A DNA stretch of 35,620 nt from Candidatus Levybacteria bacterium RIFCSPLOWO2_12_FULL_37_14 (GTDB lineage Bacteria > Patescibacteriota > Microgenomatia > Levybacterales > UBA12049). A program made the position numbers and the translations under genes. Below are positions 30,962 through 35,620 of the stretch, piece after piece. How positions within the stretch are numbered: the first letter of the stretch is position 1; each line of letters begins with the position of its first letter. The notes below the pieces were generated by a model, which saw only the letters and a program-made list of their open reading frames with translations, was not told where the DNA came from and searched no databases. Location of the stretch: contig MFPH01000031.1 in the NCBI GenBank assembly GCA_001782645.1, positions 1 to 35,620 on the forward strand, written 5' to 3'.

Positions 30962-31693
30962 ATGGTTGAATCAAATAATACTGCAGGTAAAGAAATATTC
31001 GGAGCACAGCCCCTACTGAGAGATATTTTGGCTGAGTCCACCTTTAAGCCGGGAAGGTTGATTCCTTGCAATGTAAATAGCTTGAATCTTGGAGTTTTTC
31101 AAGAAGAGGCCAGACAGCTTGCGAACAATTGTTTTTTGGATGTTGATAATAAGGATTTAGGGAAATTGGTTTATGTAACCGGAAAAAAGAAAGTTCTCGT
31201 GCCTTTGCGTTTCTTTCAAGGTCATGCAAGGGGTGAACTTGCAATGTTGGGTATTACTTCTCAGGTGAGCAAGGAGATTGCCGAAAAAGAGAAATTGAAT
31301 GAACCATATTTAGCAATGACTATCCACTCGCAAGGAAACACTGATCTGTCTTTTTCAGCGACTGATTTATATCTCTTAATGCTTAATGATTCCAATCCTG
31401 GTGCGAGCGTTGCTTCATTTGCTGTAGGGAGAACGAAGAATATGCTGTTTTTTAGAGGTCAAAATACACCACAATTAGATTCCGGAGAGGCTGATAAAAA
31501 AGCAAGGCTTTGGCTATGGCAATTGGAAGAGCGGATAGGGCAGTTTATTAAACCGGGAATGAGCAGGGAAGAACGACTTTCAATCATAGATAAGGCTGAA
31601 AGGGCCCTCTTAAGACAAATCTGTGCGAAATATGACCTGCAATTCTTTTCCGGAGATACAAATGACGCTATCGTTACAAAACAGACTCCATAA
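30962..31693 (+). CDS. Unknown protein with a possible degenerate JAMM-like motif
   Basis: 243 residues, cytosolic. The middle part LAMTIHSQGNTDLSFSATDLYLLML has the spacing H-x-Q-x7-S-x2-D, that is, a JAB/MPN metalloprotease motif with the second His changed to Gln. The surrounding predicted strands (KLVYVTGKKKVLVPLRF before, ASVASFAVGRTKNMLFFRG after) would fit an MPN fold. If correct, the zinc site is damaged and the protein may only bind a partner. The C-terminal 70 residues are helical and charged (WQLEERIGQFIKPGMSREERLSIIDKAERALL). Otherwise no family recognised. Confidence 0.55.
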   Translation: MVESNNTAGKEIFGAQPLLRDILAESTFKPGRLIPCNVNSLNLGVFQEEARQLANNCFLDVDNKDLGKLVYVTGKKKVLVPLRFFQGHARGELAMLGITSQVSKEIAEKEKLNEPYLAMTIHSQGNTDLSFSATDLYLLMLNDSNPGASVASFAVGRTKNMLFFRGQNTPQLDSGEADKKARLWLWQLEERIGQFIKPGMSREERLSIIDKAERALLRQICAKYDLQFFSGDTNDAIVTKQTP

Positions 31694-31700
31694 AAATTTT

Positions 31701-31725
31701 GGAAATCTAGAATTCCCCAAACCCG
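31701..31725. repeat. Intergenic GGAAATCC-ATTCCCC repeat, copy 2
   Basis: GGAAATCTAGAATTCCCCAA plus ACCCG, between stop 31693 and the -10 box at 31733. Confidence 0.45.
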
Positions 31726-31729
31726 TTTT

Positions 31730-31738
31730 TGATATAAT
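31730..31738 (+). promoter_or_regulatory. Extended -10 promoter, leaderless gene 31745
   Basis: TGATATAAT (TATAAT 31733-31738), exactly 6 nt to ATG 31745. Confidence 0.65.
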
Positions 31739-31744
31739 GAGTTT

Positions 31745-32086
31745 ATGATTATTACGAAAATCACTCCTTATTCAAAAAAGGAAATAGAAAAGCTGAAAGA
31801 ACAGTTTGATATTTATATAAAAACAGTTATTGATATTAAGAAAAAGATTTGCTCTGCCGGTTGTGATCGCCATTTTGAATCAGAAAAAATTTTACTTGAT
31901 GACGGCTCGAAACAATCCAATATTTGGGGCGGAGGAATCGATCTCGATACAAAAACTATCGATTTTAATTCATTTATCAACATCAGACCAATGGATAAGA
32001 ATACCAGTAATGAAATTCAGGATCCAAAAATCCGCGAAGAACTTGAAAAATTGATGAAATATTTTTTTGGACAAATATATGAGTGA
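31745..32086 (+). CDS. DUF5674 family protein
   Basis: 113 residues. The blocks VIDIKKKICSAGCDRHFESEKILLDDGSKQSNIWGGGIDLDTKTIDFNSFINIRP (in family terms: VDxEK-I-A-GGELHADEE..LL.DGSKQ.NIWG..., I.F.S.INIRP) and DPKIREELEKLM match DUF5674, a small family frequent in Patescibacteria and some cyanobacteria. The invariant-looking GSKQ-x-N-x-WG and INIRP suggest a ligand pocket, but function is unknown. The stop overlaps the next start by 8 nt, so the two are coupled; a toxin-antitoxin-like pair is possible but unproven. Confidence 0.8.
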   Translation: MIITKITPYSKKEIEKLKEQFDIYIKTVIDIKKKICSAGCDRHFESEKILLDDGSKQSNIWGGGIDLDTKTIDFNSFINIRPMDKNTSNEIQDPKIREELEKLMKYFFGQIYE

Positions 32087-32345
32087 AGATAAATTATTAT
32101 TGTCATCAATAGCAATGGATCTTAAGCGTGTTGCTTTAGGATATTATAGAAAATCCGATAAGATGGCAGATAGGTTTTTGCAAGAAGCGATAAGGAGAAA
32201 AAATGAAATAAATTTGGAAAAAGTTAATATTTCTACAAAAAAATTACTTCAAGGCTTGGATAAGATAGTGAATGAAAATAACGATGCTAGGGCAGAGGAT
32301 GCCTTAATGTACAGCACGCTTTTCCAAAACGCCGCTCTTAAATAA
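32079..32345 (+). CDS. Small helical partner protein, unknown function
   Basis: 88 residues from ATG 32079 (MSEDKLLLSSIAMDLKRVALGYYRK); a longer frame from 32067 is possible but less likely. Entirely helical and charged, with NLEKVNISTKKLLQGLDKIVNENNDARAEDALMYSTLFQ. The start overlaps the DUF5674 stop (ATGAGTGA), a sign of translational coupling and perhaps of a physical partner. No family recognised. Confidence 0.6.
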   Translation: MSEDKLLLSSIAMDLKRVALGYYRKSDKMADRFLQEAIRRKNEINLEKVNISTKKLLQGLDKIVNENNDARAEDALMYSTLFQNAALK

Positions 32346-32350
32346 GTTTG

Positions 32351-32369
32351 ATAACTCCCCAAACCCCAG
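32351..32369. repeat. Intergenic ATTCCCC-type repeat, copy 3 (short)
   Basis: ATAACTCCCCAAACCCCAG, only the right half of the element, between stop 32345 and the -10 box at 32376. Confidence 0.35.
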
Positions 32370-32372
32370 TTC

Positions 32373-32381
32373 TGTTATAAT
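32373..32381 (+). promoter_or_regulatory. Extended -10 promoter, leaderless gene 32388
   Basis: TGTTATAAT (TATAAT 32376-32381), exactly 6 nt to GTG 32388. Confidence 0.65.
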
Positions 32382-32387
32382 CATTTC

Positions 32388-32951
32388 GTGAAAAAAGAAA
32401 CGTTATCTGCTCTGTTTGATAAGATTAAACATCCATTGAGGCCAAGAATCGAACCAAGGATAGACAGTGCAAGTTGGGATAAGTTAGCTCAGGAGAGAAT
32501 GGCAGAAGCCAATCGGAGGAGCTTACCTCCAAGATTTTTTCACTCAACGTCTTCTGGTAGATATGATTTTACTATTCAGGAAAAAGGTGACTATGTCTTG
32601 ATAATCTATGATTCATATGTAAACACTAATAGTGAAAATGGGATGAATGAGGCAGTAGTTTTAGCTGTGGGTAGTGAGCCAAAATATGCTTATGGGTTTC
32701 CAACGGAAGTACCTTCGGAGAAGTTCTGGGTGGTGTCAGACATCGGAGAGGATTTGGAAGAGATCGGACTTGCTTTTCATCATCTTCAAAGGGCAAAATT
32801 ATTTGATTCCCGACAAAATAAAGGATCGTGGAGGGGATTATATCCAGACGCAGATGGATTAATTAAGAGTCTGGATGAAGAAGAAGCTATTTCTGGAAGC
32901 TTAAGAAATATTCCAGCAAATTTAATGAACACGCAGGAAGGCGAGAAATAG
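32388..32951 (+). CDS. Unknown protein of mixed alpha/beta type
   Basis: 187 residues, GTG start set by the promoter 6 nt upstream. Basic N-terminal segment (KIKHPLRPRIEPRIDSASW), then a beta-rich core: GRYDFTIQEKGDYVLIIYDSYV, EAVVLAVGSEPKYAYGFP and KFWVVSDIGEDLEEIGLAFHHLQRAKLF, then a loop-rich C-terminus. No cysteines, no membrane segment and no known motif. It belongs to the group of single, separately promoted unknown genes in this part. Confidence 0.6.
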   Translation: MKKETLSALFDKIKHPLRPRIEPRIDSASWDKLAQERMAEANRRSLPPRFFHSTSSGRYDFTIQEKGDYVLIIYDSYVNTNSENGMNEAVVLAVGSEPKYAYGFPTEVPSEKFWVVSDIGEDLEEIGLAFHHLQRAKLFDSRQNKGSWRGLYPDADGLIKSLDEEEAISGSLRNIPANLMNTQEGEK

Positions 32952-32954
32952 ATT

Positions 32955-32979
32955 GGAAATCCAAAATCCCCCGGGGGCC
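32955..32979. repeat. Intergenic GGAAATCC-ATTCCCC repeat, copy 4
   Basis: GGAAATCCAAAATCCCCCGG plus GGGCC, just after stop 32951; the centre contains the palindrome CCCCCGGGGG. Confidence 0.45.
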
Positions 32980-32988
32980 TCGATTTAG

Positions 32989-33017
32989 TTGATGTGGAGA
33001 CATTATTGTGGTATATT
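32989..33017 (+). promoter_or_regulatory. Promoter, leaderless gene 33024
   Basis: TTGATG (32989-32994), 17-bp spacer, TATATT (33012-33017) with TGn in front, exactly 6 nt to ATG 33024. This selects 33024 over the in-frame ATG 32994, which lies inside the promoter. Confidence 0.6.
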
Positions 33018-33023
33018 TCCGTC

Positions 33024-33326
33024 ATGACTGAACGTAAAAGAAATTCCACATTTAAACAACTATCTCCGGATGAGTTAAAATCCATTGCAAAAAAATGCAT
33101 TGAATCAGCAAGAGTCGCCAGGTTTGATGATGAGATGTTGGTAAAGCTAGAATATTCTTCGCGTGCTTTGCGGGCGGGAGGGTTTACGATCGAAAATCTT
33201 GGCATGGAGATAAACGACATCTTCGAAATTACAAACCGCCTTTTTGATAAAAAAATAGAGATAGATGCGAGATTTAAGAGAATGGAACAAGTTTTAGATT
33301 CATATCCACGAGCGAGTAGGCAATAA
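33024..33326 (+). CDS. Small helical protein, unknown function
   Basis: 100 residues: MTERKRNSTFKQLSPDELKSIAKKCIESARVARFDDEML, then YSSRALRAGGFTIENLGMEINDIFEITNRLFDKKIEIDARFKRMEQVLDS (two long helices with heptad-like spacing). No motif known. The longer frame from 32994 would read through the promoter and is rejected. Confidence 0.55.
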   Translation: MTERKRNSTFKQLSPDELKSIAKKCIESARVARFDDEMLVKLEYSSRALRAGGFTIENLGMEINDIFEITNRLFDKKIEIDARFKRMEQVLDSYPRASRQ

Positions 33327-33335
33327 GTCTAATGC

Positions 33336-33361
33336 GGAAATCCAAAATTCCCCAAGCACCG
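33336..33361. repeat. Intergenic GGAAATCC-ATTCCCC repeat, copy 5
   Basis: GGAAATCCAAAATTCCCCAA plus GCACCG, between stop 33326 and the -10 box at 33383. Best match to the consensus. Confidence 0.5.
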
Positions 33362-33379
33362 TTTTGGATTTTAAAATTC

Positions 33380-33388
33380 TGCTATAAT
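33380..33388 (+). promoter_or_regulatory. Extended -10 promoter of the NYN gene
   Basis: TGCTATAAT (TATAAT 33383-33388). The distance to the possible starts is 14 nt (33403) or 47 nt (33436), unlike the 6 nt at neighbouring genes, because a REP-like element lies between. Confidence 0.6.
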
Positions 33389-33396
33389 CTTTTTAT

Positions 33397-33430
33397 CCTT
33401 CGATGGTGAGCGCGTCGAACCACTCAGGAT
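33397..33430 (+). repeat. REP-like palindromic element in the NYN leader
   Basis: TTCGA (33399-33403) pairs with TCGAA (33415-33419) around GGTGAGCGCG. The string TTCGATGGTGAGCGCGTCGA followed by ACCAC resembles the TTCG-TGGTGAGC-TCGAACCAC type of dispersed palindrome seen in many bacterial genomes. It separates the promoter from the coding start. Confidence 0.5.
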
Positions 33431-33435
33431 ATGAT

Positions 33436-33951
33436 ATGCATTTTAAAGCTTACGCATTTATTGACAGTCAGAATTTGAACTTGGGGACGAGTAAGGATAT
33501 TAGAAAAAAAGGAAGAATAATTTATAAAGGATGGAAATTAGACTTTAAAAAATTCAGGAGATATTTAACGGATAAATTCAGAGTCCAAAAAGCATTTCTT
33601 TTTATAGGGTTTATAAAACAAAATGATAGTTTATATAAAAAACTTAAGTCTTATGGATACGATTTGGTATTTAAGCCAACTGTTAAGGACAGTTTTGGCA
33701 AAGTTAAGGGGAATGTTGACGCGGAGCTTGTTCTTCATGCAGCAAAAGTTCAGTATGATAGATATGACAAAGCAGTGATTGTGGCAGGAGACGGAGATTA
33801 TTATTGTCTGCATGAATTCTTGGAAAAAAATAGGAAATTGTCGCATATTGTAATTCCAAATGAAAAGTCAGCATCTTCGCTTCTAAAACCCTTTCAGAAA
33901 TACAAGATATTTTTGAGTTTTGAGAGGAAAAAGTTAGAATTGAAGAAATAA
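33436..33951 (+). CDS. NYN-domain protein (LabA/DUF88-like, PIN-related nuclease)
   Basis: Metal-dependent RNase-like fold. From ATG 33436: KAYAFIDSQNLNLG (first Asp), KLDFKKFRRYLTDKF, KAFLFIGFIKQN, KGNVDAELVLHAAKV (second acidic pair) and KAVIVAGDGDYYCLHEFLEKN (third, GDGDY). These are the conserved acidic positions of NYN domains, seen in LabA-like proteins. Length is about 171 residues. An in-frame ATG at 33403 would add 11 residues (MVSASNHSGYD) encoded by a REP-like element; AGGA 6-7 nt before 33436 favours the shorter form. RNA target unknown. Confidence 0.82.
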   Translation: MHFKAYAFIDSQNLNLGTSKDIRKKGRIIYKGWKLDFKKFRRYLTDKFRVQKAFLFIGFIKQNDSLYKKLKSYGYDLVFKPTVKDSFGKVKGNVDAELVLHAAKVQYDRYDKAVIVAGDGDYYCLHEFLEKNRKLSHIVIPNEKSASSLLKPFQKYKIFLSFERKKLELKK

Positions 33952-33956
33952 AAAGT

Positions 33957-34007
33957 GGGAGGCGTTGCAAGTAGACACGTAGTCTATTGTTCGTATTCTC
34001 CCTAGTG
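33957..34007. other. Imperfect hairpin after the NYN gene
   Basis: GGGAG and CTCCC close a region in which GTAGAC-ACGTA-GTCTAT forms a clear inner stem. No T-run follows. It may be a factor-dependent terminator or part of a small RNA; only the inner and outer pairs are convincing. Confidence 0.35.
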
Positions 34008-34026
34008 ATTAACCACATTCTAGCAT

Positions 34027-34042
34027 ACGCTTACATAAGCGT
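34027..34042. promoter_or_regulatory. Palindrome ACGCTTA-CA-TAAGCGT upstream of ychF
   Basis: Perfect 7-bp arms with a 2-nt centre, 22 nt before the ATG. It covers the place expected for the -35 box, so it looks like a repressor site. Confidence 0.4.
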
Positions 34043-34063
34043 CAATAGTCAGTTTATGTTTTT

Positions 34064-35269
34064 ATGAATTTGTCTGTCGGAATTGTTGGATTACCTAACG
34101 TTGGAAAGTCGACGCTTTTTAATGCGTTGTTGAAAAAGCAGACAGCTTTCGTCGCAAATTATCCTTTTGCCACTATTGAGCCAAATGTTGGAATCGTTCC
34201 TGTGCCGGATTCCCGTTTGGAAAAGCTTGCAGAAATCACCAAAATTGAGGCTAAAATGGCTGAATTGCCTCCGATAAAACCCGCAACAGTAAATTTTGTG
34301 GATATTGCAGGACTCGTAAAAGGAGCAAGCGAAGGCGCAGGATTGGGAAACAAATTTTTGTCACATATCCGCGAAGTTTCAATTATTGCCCATGTGGTTA
34401 GGGTTTTTACTGATGCCAATGTTATTAGATATGAAGATGAAGAGACCCGCCTTCGCCAAAGCTCCGGCGGGCAAGGGGGAAGTGTGGGACCCAAAGAAGA
34501 TTATGAGGCAATCGAAACAGAATTAATTTTAGCTGATTTGCAAACTATCCAATCGGCGCAGGGAAAAGTGAAAAGATTTGCCAAGGAAACAGAAAAAACT
34601 GCGATTGAAAAATTATTTAAAGGATTAAATGAGGGGAAGCGGGCCTCGGAAATTGAATTAATGTCGGAAGAGCAGGAATATGCCAATACGTTTTTTCTTC
34701 TGTCGGCCAAGCCGGAAATAATTGTCTTAAACGTGGAAGAAAAAGACTATAACGAAAAATCTATTGAATCTATTGCCCAAAAATATAAGGAGATGCTGAA
34801 ACCAGTTCAGCATGACAACGAGGGGAATACAGTTGTTATTTGCGCGAAAATTGAATCTGATTTATCAGAGCTTTCAGAAGATGAGCAAAAACAATATTTG
34901 GCAGATTTGGGCGTTAAACAATCTGGTCTTGAAAGATTGATAAAAAATGCTTATGCAACTTTGGGTTTGATTTCTTTTTTAACTTGCGGAGAGAAAGAAG
35001 TCAGAGCTTGGACCATTCGACGCGGTTCGACCGCTCTCATGGCCTCCGGCGAGATTCATTCGGATTTTATGAAGAAATTTATCAAAGCGGAAGTTGTTTC
35101 ATATCCTGATTTTGTAAGTTTAAACGGTCCCGCCCGCAACGACTTCGCTAGCTTGTCTAGCGTGTCGGGCGGGTGGAAAGCTGCGCGGGAGAATGGAAAA
35201 GCCCGCATGGAAGGCCGCGATTACATCATGCGGGATGGCGACGTAGTAGAATTCAAGATTGGGGTGTAA
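34064..35269 (+). CDS. ychF: YchF (OLA1-type) ATPase of the Obg family
   Basis: Universal ribosome-associated P-loop ATPase, linked to translation and redox stress. G1 is GLPNVGKST, G3 DIAGLVKGASEGAGLGNKFL, and the coiled-coil region and C-terminal TGS domain are present (FLTCGEKEVRAWTIRRGSTA, RDYIMRDGDVVEFKIGV). At 401 residues it is some 35 longer than E. coli YchF. Two extra pieces account for most of this: RLRQSSGGQGG (encoded at 34446-34476), where relatives have a short loop after the G-domain switch, and a 15-residue insert in the TGS domain (35129-35173). Both are encoded by palindromic DNA. No frameshift; the gene should be functional. Confidence 0.93.
   Translation: MNLSVGIVGLPNVGKSTLFNALLKKQTAFVANYPFATIEPNVGIVPVPDSRLEKLAEITKIEAKMAELPPIKPATVNFVDIAGLVKGASEGAGLGNKFLSHIREVSIIAHVVRVFTDANVIRYEDEETRLRQSSGGQGGSVGPKEDYEAIETELILADLQTIQSAQGKVKRFAKETEKTAIEKLFKGLNEGKRASEIELMSEEQEYANTFFLLSAKPEIIVLNVEEKDYNEKSIESIAQKYKEMLKPVQHDNEGNTVVICAKIESDLSELSEDEQKQYLADLGVKQSGLERLIKNAYATLGLISFLTCGEKEVRAWTIRRGSTALMASGEIHSDFMKKFIKAEVVSYPDFVSLNGPARNDFASLSSVSGGWKAARENGKARMEGRDYIMRDGDVVEFKIGV
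34446..34476 (+). repeat. Palindromic coding insert, family 1, copy C
   Basis: CCCGCC (34446-34451) pairs with GGCGGG (34466-34471). Closest to the element at 4477-4507, and, with two 1-nt gaps, to 15970-16002. Encodes RLRQSSGGQG in YchF. Confidence 0.7.
35129..35173 (+). repeat. 45-bp palindromic coding insert in the YchF TGS domain
   Basis: CCCGCCCG (35129-35136) pairs with CGGGCGGG (35166-35173), with GCTAG/CTAGC inside. It is exactly 45 nt, adding 15 residues (PARNDFASLSSVSGG) where relatives go directly from the Asn-Gly turn to the following helix. Confidence 0.65.
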
Positions 35270-35284
35270 CTGTTGAGCCGGGGC

Positions 35285-35620
35285 TTAGCGTTTTTTCTTT
35301 TCTATGGGATTGTCGTCTTTATTCAATTCAAAATTATTCATATAGCATTTGATTATTTCTGAAGATTTTCCCAGAGCTTTGGCTAATTCGAGGATATTGT
35401 TATTGGGATGGTTTTGGGCGTAGAGAAGCACTTCTTTAACACCCTTCCGAATTACTTTTTTCCCATCCGGCCCAAGAGTATATCCCTCTCTGATTTTTGG
35501 CTTTTCCGTTGTTTGTCCAACCTCTTCTTTAAAGGAAAAGTGCCTAACTAAGGTTGTCCTATACCACTCTACTAATTCTTCATTCGTGAATTTTCCGCCG
35601 TCCTTTTTTTTAGCATTTTT
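35285..35620 (-). CDS. Partial protein with probable C-terminal helix-turn-helix (5' end outside)
   Basis: The minus-strand frame is open to the right window edge; 111 codons before the stop at 35287-35285. Readable blocks: GGKFTNEELVEWYRTTLVRHF, REGYTLGPDGKKVIRKGVKEVLLYAQNHPNNNILELAKALGKSSEIIKCYMNNF and a basic tail. The segment NNILELAKALGKSSEIIKCYMNN fits a helix-turn-helix, so it may be a DNA-binding or recombinase-associated protein. It has no start codon within the window. It is convergent with ychF (15-nt gap). Confidence 0.6.
   Translation of the reverse strand, partial: KNAKKKDGGKFTNEELVEWYRTTLVRHFSFKEEVGQTTEKPKIREGYTLGPDGKKVIRKGVKEVLLYAQNHPNNNILELAKALGKSSEIIKCYMNNFELNKDDNPIEKKKR

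Noticed and set aside
33957..34007. tRNA or tRNA fragment
   Set aside because: GTTCGTATTC looks like a T-arm, but no acceptor, D-arm or anticodon arm can be drawn in about 50 nt.
60..35173. CRISPR array or integron made of the palindromic repeats
   Set aside because: Copies are dispersed over the window, lie mostly inside genes, and show no regular spacing, cas genes or integrase.
35275..35300. Terminator after ychF (AGCC-GG-GGCT then T-run)
   Set aside because: The stem is 4 bp with a 2-nt loop, too small, and the T-run is separated from it by TAGCG.

Overview
The window looks like a chromosomal segment of a Candidate Phyla Radiation (Patescibacteria) bacterium, probably of the Microgenomates type. 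The evidence is indirect. The DNA is AT-rich and densely coded, with many short proteins of unknown function. DUF5674, DUF475 and LytR_C proteins are present. Small palindromic elements are inserted in frame into conserved genes. Many start codons sit 6 nt downstream of a -10 box, which implies leaderless mRNAs. No rRNA, tRNA, CRISPR array, transposase or integrase was recognised.

Layout. (1) 1-6186: partial exported protein, tRNA-dihydrouridine synthase, exported sugar dehydrogenase, two anchored alpha/beta hydrolases, a NUDIX enzyme and a LytR_C anchor protein. (2) 6188-8817: DUF475 membrane protein, then a promoter with a highly structured leader in front of a 41-residue membrane peptide, and two minus-strand genes of unknown function. 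(3) 8930-19640: an accessory metal and thiol-redox island. The plus-strand part is doxX, a PH-domain protein and a small membrane protein, followed by a tight operon: csoR, DUF1573, Cys-rich anchored protein, CcdA-like 1, DUF2933, ICMT-like, CC-x-H membrane protein, exported LDTHS-type protein, membrane protein, CcdA-like 2 and an anchored redoxin. The minus-strand part is csoR2, a CopB-type P-ATPase and a YHS protein; DUF5676 is divergent. Both csoR genes have C4/G4 operator palindromes at their promoters. Vicinal Cys-Cys pairs recur in unrelated proteins of the island. (4) 19679-20366: a Phd/PIN toxin-antitoxin pair. (5) 20435-30784: mixed metabolism, including an unusual 2-hydroxyacid dehydrogenase homologue, a methyltransferase, PEP synthase overlapping enolase (adjacent gluconeogenic steps), a beta-helix protein, a zinc alcohol dehydrogenase, a serine beta-lactamase-like protein and a PurM homologue. 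(6) 30962-33951: small, mostly uncharacterised genes, most with their own promoter, separated by copies of a short intergenic repeat, ending with a NYN nuclease-like gene. (7) 34064-35620: ychF with two palindromic coding inserts, and a partial unknown gene.

The best leads are the CsoR-controlled vicinal-dithiol island, the structured leader at 7311-7426, the recurrent in-frame palindromic element family, and the contrast between leaderless genes and island genes with strong Shine-Dalgarno sites. All functional statements come from reading motifs by eye; no search or folding program was run.
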